Below are positions 9,156 through 18,550 of a stretch of DNA of 64,000 nt, one piece after another (positions within the stretch are counted from its first letter, which is position 1; each line of letters starts with the position of its first letter). The translations under genes were made by a program, and so were the position numbers. The notes under the pieces are model-generated. The model ran no database searches. It saw only the letters and a list, made by a program, of their open reading frames with translations, and was not told where the DNA came from. The stretch is from Blastopirellula marina (GTDB lineage Bacteria; Planctomycetota; Planctomycetia; Pirellulales; Pirellulaceae): positions 663,175 to 727,174 of the forward strand of contig NZ_PUHY01000006.1 of NCBI RefSeq assembly GCF_002967765.1. Direction: 5' to 3'.

Positions 9156-11582
9156 TTATTTAGACAAAAACAAGGGACTAACAACTACCTCTTCGATCAC
9201 GGTGCGAAAACCGTAACCTTCGGCAGCGGCCAGTTGAGCGATCTTCTCGACTTCGGCTCGATCTGCGAACTCGATCGATGCCCCAGTTCCGTACACCAAT
9301 AACTTCTCGGCAACGTTTGCCGCAAGACGCTCTGGCTGGCGGGTGATGATCTTCTGGAAGCCTTGGACGTTCTTGAATCGTTGTCCGTCTGGTAGGTCAT
9401 AGCTGGCGTCGATGGGCTGTCCCTTCGAGACTTTTCGTCCGTTGGTAACGAGGTAGTTATCTCGCCACCGTCCAGAAGGATCGAAGTTTTCCAGAGCAAA
9501 CCCAGCCGGGTCAATCTTGGTATGACAGCTGGCACATTCGCCTTGCGAGCGATGCTTGGCCAATTGTTCGCGAATGGTCTTGGCACCACGAATGTCCGGC
9601 TCGACCGCAGGGACATTGCTCGGCGGTGGCGGCACATCAACACCGAGCAGTCGCTCGGAAACCCATACCCCGCGGACCACCGGCGAGGTGGTGGTGCCGT
9701 TCGCGGTTACCTTCATGATGGCTCCCTGGGTCAGCAGCCCACCACGCTGACTCTTTGGCGAAAGCTTGAAGCGTCGCAGTTCGTCCCCTTCAATTCCATC
9801 GATCTCGTAGTATCGGGCCAGACGGCTGTTGAGATAGGTAAAGTCGGAATCGATCAGATGGGTCACGCTCAAGTTTTCTGTGAGCATCGTCTGCAAGTAC
9901 GTTTCCGTTTCGGAAAGCATTGCCTGTTCGACAATCGGATCGAACCCGCGATACAGCTTCGAGTCTGGCTCGGTGAAATCGATTTGATCGAGGTCGAGCC
10001 ATTCGGCGGCCAAATCACGAAGGAACTGCTCGCCCCGTTTCCCTTCCAGCAAACGACGAACTTCTCCCTTCAAGACTTCACGATCACGCAATTTGCCTTC
10101 CGACGCCAGCTTGGTCAGCTTAGCGTCGGGCGTGCTTCCACTGAGTAAGTAACTCACACGCGTCGCGACTTCGTAGTCGTCCAGCGGGCCGGGCTCTTCC
10201 GCGAAGTACAGGAAGCGTGGCGAACAAAGCAAAGCGCGGTAGCCGAGTCGCAAAGCATCGACAAACTCGGTCTTCTTATCGAGGGCTTCATGAACCTCAG
10301 CCACGTACGGCTCGATCTCGCTTCGCTTCACCGGACGACGATAGGCTCGGTTCGCGAAGACCAAAAGCAGCTTCTCCGTATCCTTCTTCGGATTCTCGCT
10401 GACCACCTTCCACGGTTGCTTCTTGTTTTTGCTCGGTTCGACTTTCAAATCGCCGAACATTGCCTGGCGAACTTGGTCGTCGCCGCCGTTTTGGTGAATC
10501 CGCTCCATGGTGACCCGTTCAAAAGCGAGGCCTGCTAGGTCTTGGTCTTCACCTTCGCCGACGCCAACTTGACCTCCGGCAAAACGCCCTTTCTTGAGGG
10601 TGCCATCGCCGGGACGAATTTCAAGCATGTGTCCTTTCGGAAGCCACGCGGTAAACTCCACGGTCTTCGGCTTCTCCATCGCTTCAAAGTTGGTCACGTC
10701 GCTCAATAGTGGTGCGGTCGAAACACACGGGCCACTACGCACGGTTGACCAAACTCCGCCGGTCTTGGGCAGTTTCAAGCCAGACACCGTGACGGCGAAT
10801 TGATACCAACCATCAGCGGGTGCAGTCGTCGCTGGCATACGGCCGTAGTAGATCAAGCCCGACGACCAAATCACGGCCTTTCCATTACGCATCTCCGGTT
10901 CGCGGCAACGACGCTTGGGATTCGTTCGAGCAACCCCTTCGGCATCGAAGTCACGCTGATAGACATCTTCGGGCGAGAGAGCTCGGCGAAACGCTTCGTC
11001 CAAGGCCGCGTCGACCGTGTTCAGGTGAGCCGCGATCTGAAAGTGAGACATCCCCTGCCCTTCGGCGACGGTAGTGAAGCCGTCGGTCTTCATTTCTTCT
11101 GGTAGGAAGTCGAGCAGTGGAATATCGATCGCAAACAAATCTTGCAGCGAACGTTCGATTTGCTTGCGAGTCAATCGACGTCCACGAACACGACCATATT
11201 TGCTGTGCAGCTTTGTTTGAAAATCGACCAGCCCGTGATGCGTCGCCGTGAGGAATTGGTTTTTGTCGGCGGGGTCGAGTTCGCCGTATTCGGCTGGGGG
11301 CATCTCGCCTGATTCGACGCGATCGTAGATGCGTACCCAACGGTCAAGCTGATTCCCTTTACCCAGATCAAACGTCAGCTTCTCGAGGTCGAGCCCAGCA
11401 TCGGGCGATTCACCTTGATGGCAATCGTAGCAGTTGTTCTCGAGAAACGAGCGCACTGGATTGGCAGTCTGCTCTTCTTCGGCCAGCAAAGTGCTGCCAC
11501 TAACAACCAGCAAGAACAGACCCAACAAGCCAAGTCGGTAGAAGGTCGGCGCGCAATTCAAAACGCAAAGGTTCGATTTCAT
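9156..11582 (-). CDS. Cytochrome-like DUF1587/DUF1592/DUF1588/DUF1585 protein, exported
   Basis: 808 aa from ATG 11582, chosen because a signal peptide/anchor ([17 protein letters not shown]) follows; an ATG 42 codons upstream would place it too deep. Residues 51-55 (CYDCH) are the planctomycete cytochrome heme-c motif. Then come DUF1587 ([13 protein letters not shown]), an inserted strand-rich segment of about 150 residues, DUF1595/DUF1592 ([32 protein letters not shown]), DUF1588 containing a second CxxCH ([20 protein letters not shown]) and a C-terminal DUF1585 ([15 protein letters not shown]). It is probably a periplasmic redox protein. The DUF1552 gene follows after 35 bases. Substrate unknown. 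Confidence 0.93.
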   Translation of the reverse strand: MKSNLCVLNCAPTFYRLGLLGLFLLVVSGSTLLAEEEQTANPVRSFLENNCYDCHQGESPDAGLDLEKLTFDLGKGNQLDRWVRIYDRVESGEMPPAEYGELDPADKNQFLTATHHGLVDFQTKLHSKYGRVRGRRLTRKQIERSLQDLFAIDIPLLDFLPEEMKTDGFTTVAEGQGMSHFQIAAHLNTVDAALDEAFRRALSPEDVYQRDFDAEGVARTNPKRRCREPEMRNGKAVIWSSGLIYYGRMPATTAPADGWYQFAVTVSGLKLPKTGGVWSTVRSGPCVSTAPLLSDVTNFEAMEKPKTVEFTAWLPKGHMLEIRPGDGTLKKGRFAGGQVGVGEGEDQDLAGLAFERVTMERIHQNGGDDQVRQAMFGDLKVEPSKNKKQPWKVVSENPKKDTEKLLLVFANRAYRRPVKRSEIEPYVAEVHEALDKKTEFVDALRLGYRALLCSPRFLYFAEEPGPLDDYEVATRVSYLLSGSTPDAKLTKLASEGKLRDREVLKGEVRRLLEGKRGEQFLRDLAAEWLDLDQIDFTEPDSKLYRGFDPIVEQAMLSETETYLQTMLTENLSVTHLIDSDFTYLNSRLARYYEIDGIEGDELRRFKLSPKSQRGGLLTQGAIMKVTANGTTTSPVVRGVWVSERLLGVDVPPPPSNVPAVEPDIRGAKTIREQLAKHRSQGECASCHTKIDPAGFALENFDPSGRWRDNYLVTNGRKVSKGQPIDASYDLPDGQRFKNVQGFQKIITRQPERLAANVAEKLLVYGTGASIEFADRAEVEKIAQLAAAEGYGFRTVIEEVVVSPLFLSK

Positions 11583-11871
11583 AGCGATTTGAAACGTGGG
11601 GAAGGAGCCGCGAAGTGGGGGAACGGCCGATGGGGAGGGTTTGGATCCCAGGTAGGTACTTTTAGTAGGGGATCGGCATCTGTGCGTTATTCTAGCCACC
11701 AGGTTCAAGAAAAGCGAGAACTTTTGCGGGTTCTCGCTAGCGGAGCATCACCCAAAATGGCTAACTTAGGAGACCTCGGAGCTTTTTTCAGCCATGATGA
11801 GAGGAATTAGCCTCGCTTCACGTCACCTGGGTGCGCGTCCCTTCCCTCCTTTTCCTGTCGAACTTCCCACC

Positions 11872-12696
11872 ATGCACCGAATTTCGTCCCTTCTCGCAAT
11901 TTGTCTGCTCTTAATCTGCCTCACCACGACGAGCCTCGCCGGCGATTGGCCTGGCAAAAAGTCGGGATGGAACGGGTACGATCGATTCGACTTTTCTGTG
12001 GATGATCGCCCTGCCTACGTGGTGGTGCCAAAAGAGGCCGCAGCTGGCAACCCTTGGGTTTGGCGAGCTCGATTTCCTGGCTTCCATGCCGAAGCGGACA
12101 TTTTGCTACTCGAGCGCGGCTTCCATATCGCTTACATCAATACGGACAACATGCTCGGTAGCGAGCGGGCCATGAAACACTGGGACAAGTTCTACGACTT
12201 CATGACCGAGCGAGGCCTTTCCTCGCAGGTTGCCCTCGAGGGGGTGAGCCGCGGTGGCCTATTTATTTACGGCTGGGCCGCGCGGCATCCTGACCGTGTT
12301 GCTTGCATCTATGCGGATACGCCAGTGTGCGACATCAAGAGCTGGCCGAAAGGAGCCGGCAACGGCGTTGGCAGCCAGGGCTCGTGGGATGTCCTTTTGA
12401 AAGAGTACGGCCTCACCAACGAGGAGGCGATGAAATACGACCGCAACCCAATCGATCTCCTCAAGCCGATCGCGAAGGCGAAGATCCCTGTGCTGCATAT
12501 TGTTTCGCTGAACGATAAGGTCGTTCCTCCGACGGAGAATACCTTTATCCTGGCCGAGCGCTATCGCAAGCTGGGTGGTTCGATCGAGATCATGGAAGTA
12601 AAAGCTGGCACAGAGAAGTCGCAAGGTCATCACTTCACACACCCTGATCCACAAAAAGTAGCCGACTTCATTGCAGAGCACGCCGCGAAGCAGTAA
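11872..12696 (+). CDS. Secreted alpha/beta hydrolase (prolyl-oligopeptidase/esterase-like)
   Basis: 274 aa from ATG 11872, which starts directly on a signal peptide (ISSLLAICLLLICLTTTSLAG). The nucleophile elbow is G-V-S-R-G-G (Ser in ALEGVSRGGLFIYG), the acid is probably the Asp in SLNDKVVPP and the histidine is in GHHFTHPDP, giving a full alpha/beta-hydrolase triad. The order and short length fit the carbohydrate-esterase or S9-like hydrolases often found beside sulfatases. The downstream neighbour, 155 bases away on the same strand, is the double sulfatase, so it may remove an acyl group from the same glycan. No substrate can be assigned from sequence alone. Confidence 0.86.
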   Translation: MHRISSLLAICLLLICLTTTSLAGDWPGKKSGWNGYDRFDFSVDDRPAYVVVPKEAAAGNPWVWRARFPGFHAEADILLLERGFHIAYINTDNMLGSERAMKHWDKFYDFMTERGLSSQVALEGVSRGGLFIYGWAARHPDRVACIYADTPVCDIKSWPKGAGNGVGSQGSWDVLLKEYGLTNEEAMKYDRNPIDLLKPIAKAKIPVLHIVSLNDKVVPPTENTFILAERYRKLGGSIEIMEVKAGTEKSQGHHFTHPDPQKVADFIAEHAAKQ

Positions 12697-12851
12697 TTCG
12701 ACCAGATCTTTCCGCTGAATTGCGTCTTATTGCTATAACTGGCCGAAAGTTGACGGGCCGTTTTTCAGCAGAGAGAATGCAGTTCTTCCCACCACTCGCT
12801 TTTCCCTGGCCGATTGCCCAACGGTCGCCCCCTTCTCCTACCCTAGCTGGA

Positions 12852-15800
12852 ATGACCATGGCACTACCTTGCTTACCGATATCGCGCGGACTTCTGGCAC
12901 TTCTGTTCGTGGTGCTGACCACCTCTTGGCTTACGGCAGCCACCAAGCCGAACATCGTGCTGGTGATCACCGACGATCAGGGTTATGGCGATTTGGCCTG
13001 CTACGGCAACCCAGTCATTAAGACCCCCAACATCGACAAGCTGGCCTCTGAGTCTTCGCAGCTTAGCAATTATCATGTTGCCCCGACCTGCTCGCCGACT
13101 CGGGCGGCGCTACAGTCGGGCCACTGGACCGATCGTGCCGGGGCCTGGCATACGATCATGGGTCGTTCGATGCTGCGTGCCGATGAGGCGACGCTCGGCC
13201 AGATGTTGAAAGCCAACGGTTACAAGACCGCCATGTTCGGCAAATGGCACCTGGGGGATAACTATCCGTATCGGCCAGAAGATCGCGGTTACGACGAAGT
13301 CTATCGGCACGGAGGGGGCGGAGTCGGACAAACGCCAGATGTGTGGGACAACGCTTACTTTGATGGCGCGTATTTCCATAATGGTCAGATCGAATCGGCG
13401 GAAGGTTTCTGCACCGATGTTTTCTTCCGCCAGGCGAATCAGTTCATTCGCGATAACGCCGAGTCGGATCAGCCGTTCTTCGCCTACATCGCGACCAATG
13501 CACCGCATGGTCCGCTGCATTGTCCCGAGAAATATATGGACATGTACGCAGACCAAAAGCAGGCGATCGCTGCGTTCTTTGGCATGATCACCAACATCGA
13601 TGACAATGTCGGGCAAACGCGGGCCCTGCTGAAAGAACTGGGGATCGCCGACAACACCATCTTCATCTACACGACCGATAACGGTACCGCGACCGGAAAT
13701 ACAGTTTTCAACGCCGGGATGCGTGGCAAGAAGGGAAGCGAGTACGACGGCGGGCACCGCGTGCCACTGATGTTTTATTGGCCAGACGGTGGTATGAACA
13801 AGAAGCACGTCAACGATTGGCTTTCGCACGCCGTCGACATCGCACCGACGCTACTCGATCTGGTTGGCGGCAAGGCTCCGGCTGATTACCAGTTCGATGG
13901 CAAGTCAATTCGACCGCTGCTGGAAGCCGACAACCATGGCGAGTGGAACGATCGCTTTCTCGTGACCGATTCGCAGCGAGTCCGTGATCCCATCAAGTGG
14001 AAACAAACTGCCGTCATGTCGCAAAAGTGGCGACTAGTAAACGGCAAGGAACTGTACGAGATCCACCAAGATCCTGGTCAGAAAACCAACGTCGCCGACC
14101 AACATCCCGAGCAAGTAGCGAAGATGCAGGCTTTCTACGATCAGTGGTGGGCTGAACTCGAACCGACGTTTGCCAAGACAACGGAGATTTACCTGGGACA
14201 CCCTAAATCAGGTGAAGTTTCGCTGACTGGGCACGATTGGATTCAGAAGGAGATGCCACCTTGGAATCAGGCTCACATCCGAGCGGCCCATGGGCTTAAT
14301 CCGAAGAAGAACGTCGCCAAGCACACCGGGCACTGGGCCGTGAACGTAATCCGGGATGGGACGTACGCAGTGAGCGTCCGGCGCTGGCCAGCCGAGGCAA
14401 ACCATCCCATCATCGCCGAGCTTTCCCCAGGGCAAAACGTGCCCGGCGCGTCGCGGGCCTACCGCACAACGCCTGGCCAAGCGATTCCTATCAAGTCGGC
14501 CACGCTTCGAATTGACGGAACGGACATCGCAACGAAACCGGTTCATCCCGACGACACCGAGATTGTTTTTACCACGCAGCTACAAAAGGGTTCGCATGAA
14601 TTGGCGCCGGTCTTCCTGACCGACACCAAGCAGGAAGTGGGCGCTTACTACGCCGTTGTTCGTTACGTCGAAGAGAAGCAAACTAGCAAGTCAGACTCGC
14701 AGCCGAACATCATCTTCGTCATGGCTGACGACATGGGCTGGGGACAAACTGGCTATCGCAACCATCCAGTATTAAAAACACCTAACTTGGACAACATGGC
14801 CGAACATGGCTTGCGATTTGAACGCTTCTATGCGGGCTGCCCCGTTTGTTCGCCAACGCGGGCCAGCGTCCTGACGGGCCGCTCGCCGGATCGCTGTGGT
14901 GTGCTTTCACACGGTTACGCACTCCGTCATCAAGAGAAAACGATTGCCCAAGCGTTAAAGGCCGCTGGCTACGTGACGGGGCATTTCGGTAAGTGGCATC
15001 TCAACGGATTGAAGGGTCCCGGTGCCCCAGTTCTCAAAGACGATCCTTACAGCCCAGGCAGATTCGGCTTCGACGAATGGCTTTCCGTAACCAACTTCTA
15101 CGACCAAAGCCCCTTGATGAGCCGCGAAGGTAAGTTCGAGCAAAAGGAAGGTGACTCGTCCGATGTGGTCGTGGCGGAGGCGATTAAGTTTCTGAATAAG
15201 CACAAAGATGGCGACAAACCGATGTTTACCGTCATCTGGTATGGCACGCCGCATAGCCCATTCAAGGCACTCGAAAAAGACAAAGCCTCCTTCGGGAAGC
15301 TGAACGAGAAGTCAGCGGAACATTACGGCGAACTGGTTGCCATGGACCGCAGTGTCGGCACCTTGCGAGCAGCCCTTCGCGAAATGGACATCGCCGACGA
15401 TACGCTGTTGGTTTTCTGTAGCGACAACGGCGGCTTACGGGGCATCCAGCCCGAAACGGTGGGTGGGCTGCGGGGCAACAAAGGAAACGTCTACGAAGGG
15501 GGGCTTCGCGTTCCAGCTATTTTCGAGTGGCCTGGGAGAATCGAACCACGGGTCACCAACTATCCCGCGTGCACGATGGACCTCTTCCCGACGGTGGCGG
15601 ACCTCTTGAGTTTACCGACCGATATCTTCGTGCAGCCAATCGACGGAACCAGTTTGAAGCCATTGCTGGCCGAGGAACTCACTTCCCGCGAGCGGCCGAT
15701 CCCGTTTCGCTTTCAGAAACAAGCGGCCTGGGTCGACAACGATTACAAACTAGTTCATCCCAATGCGAAGACATTTGAGATGTACAACTTGAAGACCGAC

Positions 15801-16049
15801 CCACACGAAGAGCACGATTTGGCGAAGGAAGAGCCGAAGCGATTTGCTCAAATGAAAAAAGCCTTCCTCGCGTGGAACGATGCGGCAGATGCCAGCTTCG
15901 CCGGACAGGACTACCCAGAAGGGAAACTCGCCGAGCCTGATCCGGAACCAGAATTCTGGTTCGCCGACCCCCGTTACGCCCCTTACTTGCCGGCATGGAA
16001 GGATCGCTGGGAATTTAAGTCGTACATCGAGCGAGTCCAGAAGAATTGA
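12852..16049 (+). CDS. Double-headed sulfatase: two complete S1 sulfatase domains in tandem
   Basis: 1065 aa from ATG 12852 (another ATG two codons on); a signal peptide ends near TTSWLTAA. Domain 1 (residues 30-450) has NIVLVITDDQGYGDL, the formylglycine motif with Cys80 in TCSPTRAAL, FGKWHLGD and TTDNGT. A linker of roughly 170 residues (about 450-620) with beta-rich character follows. Domain 2 (about 625-1010) repeats the set: NIIFVMADDMGWG, Cys666 in CSPTRASVLTGR, FGKWHL and CSDNGG. Both have the calcium Asp pair and the Cys that is matured to formylglycine, so both should be active. The reading frame is uninterrupted. A single chain with two desulfating sites suits a poly-sulfated glycan. 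Confidence 0.94.
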   Translation: MTMALPCLPISRGLLALLFVVLTTSWLTAATKPNIVLVITDDQGYGDLACYGNPVIKTPNIDKLASESSQLSNYHVAPTCSPTRAALQSGHWTDRAGAWHTIMGRSMLRADEATLGQMLKANGYKTAMFGKWHLGDNYPYRPEDRGYDEVYRHGGGGVGQTPDVWDNAYFDGAYFHNGQIESAEGFCTDVFFRQANQFIRDNAESDQPFFAYIATNAPHGPLHCPEKYMDMYADQKQAIAAFFGMITNIDDNVGQTRALLKELGIADNTIFIYTTDNGTATGNTVFNAGMRGKKGSEYDGGHRVPLMFYWPDGGMNKKHVNDWLSHAVDIAPTLLDLVGGKAPADYQFDGKSIRPLLEADNHGEWNDRFLVTDSQRVRDPIKWKQTAVMSQKWRLVNGKELYEIHQDPGQKTNVADQHPEQVAKMQAFYDQWWAELEPTFAKTTEIYLGHPKSGEVSLTGHDWIQKEMPPWNQAHIRAAHGLNPKKNVAKHTGHWAVNVIRDGTYAVSVRRWPAEANHPIIAELSPGQNVPGASRAYRTTPGQAIPIKSATLRIDGTDIATKPVHPDDTEIVFTTQLQKGSHELAPVFLTDTKQEVGAYYAVVRYVEEKQTSKSDSQPNIIFVMADDMGWGQTGYRNHPVLKTPNLDNMAEHGLRFERFYAGCPVCSPTRASVLTGRSPDRCGVLSHGYALRHQEKTIAQALKAAGYVTGHFGKWHLNGLKGPGAPVLKDDPYSPGRFGFDEWLSVTNFYDQSPLMSREGKFEQKEGDSSDVVVAEAIKFLNKHKDGDKPMFTVIWYGTPHSPFKALEKDKASFGKLNEKSAEHYGELVAMDRSVGTLRAALREMDIADDTLLVFCSDNGGLRGIQPETVGGLRGNKGNVYEGGLRVPAIFEWPGRIEPRVTNYPACTMDLFPTVADLLSLPTDIFVQPIDGTSLKPLLAEELTSRERPIPFRFQKQAAWVDNDYKLVHPNAKTFEMYNLKTDPHEEHDLAKEEPKRFAQMKKAFLAWNDAADASFAGQDYPEGKLAEPDPEPEFWFADPRYAPYLPAWKDRWEFKSYIERVQKN

Positions 16050-16277
16050 TGCTGCCGCGATGGCCTGACACAAAATGGCCCATTCGGAAGATTGGGGCAG
16101 ATTTTCTTGCATTGCGAATCATCGCCCCATCCTTCCCTGGATTCACGGAAGATAAATCTACGAATTTCTTGGTTTTGTCGTAGTAAATCGAACCGGGGGT
16201 GTACGATCCTTACGTAGAGGCCTCCTCTTGGAGATTCTCTGGCTTGTCCTCGCTCCCTACCCAATCCTTCCTTCCGC
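16050..16277. other. Intergenic region upstream of the ECF sigma gene
   Basis: 228 bases. It holds the probable promoter of the ECF-FecR-DUF1549-DUF1501 operon. I see no sure promoter or terminator, and no gene. Confidence 0.35.
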
Positions 16278-16832
16278 ATGACTCATGACCTTCCAGTAGA
16301 TGCGGCATCCGATCGCCGCTACGCCGATTTTCTGGCGTACTTCTCGGCCGACTGCGAGCGGTTGCATGCGTACATCTATTCGCTGCTTCCGCACCATGCT
16401 GACGCGGATGATGTGTTCCAGCGGTGCAGCTTGCTGTTGTGGAAGAAGTTCGAGACCTTCGACCACGATCGTGATTTTTTGTCATGGGCATGCGGCGTTG
16501 CGTTTTACGAAGTGAAGAATTTCCTGCGAACCGCGCAGCGTGACCGACTCCAGTTCAGTGAGTCCCTGTTGGAACTACTCGCCCAACAGCGAAGCGAAGA
16601 AATTTCTGCCCAAACTGATCACCTGGCGGCACTCCGGTTGTGTGTGAAGAAGCTGACCGAGAAGCAGCAACAGTTGGTGTGGAATGCTTACGGAAGTGCT
16701 TCAACACTTTCTGACTTGGCCACTGCCTCCGGGCGATCAGCGCAGACCCTTTACAACCAACTGGCAACCATTCGCCGGAAACTGGCCCAGTGCGTGCAAT
16801 CCCGGCTTGCCGTGGAAGGAGGAGAGCAATGA
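16278..16832 (+). CDS. ECF RNA polymerase sigma factor, Rhodopirellula/Verrucomicrobium type
   Basis: 184 aa. Sigma region 2 is seen at residues 20-75 (FSADCERLHAYIYSLLPHHADADDVFQR), with the aspartate-rich DADDVFQ helix and the conserved DFLSWACGVAFYEVKNFLR. Region 4 follows at about 120-175 (LTEKQQQLVWNAYGSASTLSDLATASGRSAQTLYNQL). This matches the planctomycete subfamily of ECF factors normally encoded beside a FecR-like protein. Its stop overlaps the next gene's ATG by four bases (ATGA), so the two are translationally coupled. It should direct transcription of this operon and probably others in response to a signal at the cell envelope. Confidence 0.93.
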   Translation: MTHDLPVDAASDRRYADFLAYFSADCERLHAYIYSLLPHHADADDVFQRCSLLLWKKFETFDHDRDFLSWACGVAFYEVKNFLRTAQRDRLQFSESLLELLAQQRSEEISAQTDHLAALRLCVKKLTEKQQQLVWNAYGSASTLSDLATASGRSAQTLYNQLATIRRKLAQCVQSRLAVEGGEQ

Positions 16833-18547
16833 ACGACAACGCCAAACGTCGCCTGGCGGAACTGGCCCACCTGATCGTTCACGATGCGCTCAGCCCGGAC
16901 GAACATGCGGAACTGGAAGCGATCCTTAAGACAAATTCCGATGCTCGCAGCGAGTACTTTCTGCTGCTCGATCTGGAATACGGCCTGGCCAAGTTAGCTG
17001 AGGAACATCAAAGCGAGCCTCCTCCATCCTTCGCGAAGACCAGGCCTGTCACGGCAAGCGCCGAGAAGCCTTCGCTGGCCATCTATGGTCCGCTGATCGC
17101 TTTGAGTCTGGCACTTCTGCTAATTGTTCCGTGGGCTATCTGGAATCGCCAAGCACCTTCCGTGGTAAACGACCCTTCCGTAGAAGTTGAGTCACCTGAG
17201 GTCGCGGTTCAAGAAGACCCTCAACCAGCGATCGTAGCTCAGCCGGTCATGCAGCTGGCCCAGCTCGCACGCGGCCGCTTCTTCGGCGAAGCACAATCTC
17301 CAGCGGCTGGGGACGCATTGCAATTGAATCATGATTACGCTCTGGCAGAAGGAAGCGTTCAGCTTCGCAGCCAAACCGGGGCCGAGATGATCGTTCAAGC
17401 TCCGGCTGTGTTCAACGTTCAATCGGCCGAACGCGTTCTGTTAAAGATGGGCACCTGCTCGGTCTATGCCCCTGACGGGGCCGAAGGGTTTCAAGTCTTA
17501 ACTCCCAAGGCAGTCGTGGTCGATAAAGGGACTCGCTTCTCGATTCATGTGAACGAAACGGGAGAAGCCGATGTCGAAGTGATTGAAGGAGCAGCCGAAC
17601 TGTTTGCCGTGGACGAGAAAGCCCAGCCGCAGAAAGATGGCCTGATGTTGGCTGCTGGCGAGGGACGGGTGGTGAACTCGTTGGGCGAAATCGCCCCAGG
17701 CAATAAGGACCGTTTTGGCCACAACTACCAGGCGTCGCTTCCAGATCGCGTGGTCGATTTCAAAGCCACCGGCCCCGAAGCCGCCGAGCCAGATCAATTG
17801 GTGAACCTCACCGTGCAGCGTGGCGGTCAAACGTATGAGTACGATGTTGACCAGCTGATCGGCTTCGAGCTAATCCATTTCCGTTCGGGCCGGAACTCGC
17901 AGAATATGACCACACCAAACTCTCTACGTGATCCGGTGGAAGGAGACGGCAGTCGTACGCGGGCCGAACTCCTCGATCACGACCGTTCGCTGGCGACAGG
18001 CCTGTTAAACCCAGGCGGAAGCGTGGAACCGTTGACCGCCGATCCGGATATCACCAACGCCGATCTCGAACAACGCACACCTGGCTTCGCGGTCCGTTTT
18101 CACCAACCCGTGATCAATGGCCCTGGGCCCGATGTTGTTTATTTCGACTTGCAAGTGGTCGTCCACCCGGAACAGGGCGACCCTTTCCACGTCTCCCCCA
18201 TGACGTTCGAGACTGGCCTTCATAGCCACTCGATTCGTCAATTCGATATTTCCCTCGCGGATCGTCAGGCACATACCTTGAGTGGTTTCCGTTTGTATGG
18301 CTTCGAACAACCAATTCGCAGCGTCGAAGAACTGCTCATAGGCAAACATAACGGCGGGGTCACGCACGCCGCACCCGCCAAGATCATTGCTGTTGGGATC
18401 GACCTTTCCGATTTGGGTTATACCGAAGGAGCCGAGGTCGAGGCGTTGTTCTTCCAAGATATGTTGGACGATAACAACGTGATCGATCCGGTCTTCATTG
18501 GCGGCCTTCCTCCTACCTCTACTACCTCCTCCTCGCTCGAAAAGTAA
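16829..18547 (+). CDS. FecR-like anti-sigma/transmembrane signalling protein
   Basis: 572 aa from ATG 16829, preceded by GGAGGAG and coupled to the sigma gene. The first 75 residues are a cytoplasmic helical domain (LAHLIVHDALSPDEHAELEA) fit to bind the sigma factor; one TM segment follows (IYGPLIALSLALLLIVPWAIW). A FecR domain at about 140-290 contains the typical VDKGTRFSIHVNETG and VIEGAAELFAVD. The C-terminal 260 residues are strand-rich and not recognised by me. The protein likely senses something outside the membrane and releases the sigma factor. The cytochrome-like gene starts three bases after its stop. Confidence 0.9.
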   Translation: MNDNAKRRLAELAHLIVHDALSPDEHAELEAILKTNSDARSEYFLLLDLEYGLAKLAEEHQSEPPPSFAKTRPVTASAEKPSLAIYGPLIALSLALLLIVPWAIWNRQAPSVVNDPSVEVESPEVAVQEDPQPAIVAQPVMQLAQLARGRFFGEAQSPAAGDALQLNHDYALAEGSVQLRSQTGAEMIVQAPAVFNVQSAERVLLKMGTCSVYAPDGAEGFQVLTPKAVVVDKGTRFSIHVNETGEADVEVIEGAAELFAVDEKAQPQKDGLMLAAGEGRVVNSLGEIAPGNKDRFGHNYQASLPDRVVDFKATGPEAAEPDQLVNLTVQRGGQTYEYDVDQLIGFELIHFRSGRNSQNMTTPNSLRDPVEGDGSRTRAELLDHDRSLATGLLNPGGSVEPLTADPDITNADLEQRTPGFAVRFHQPVINGPGPDVVYFDLQVVVHPEQGDPFHVSPMTFETGLHSHSIRQFDISLADRQAHTLSGFRLYGFEQPIRSVEELLIGKHNGGVTHAAPAKIIAVGIDLSDLGYTEGAEVEALFFQDMLDDNNVIDPVFIGGLPPTSTTSSSLEK

Positions 18548-18550
18548 ATC

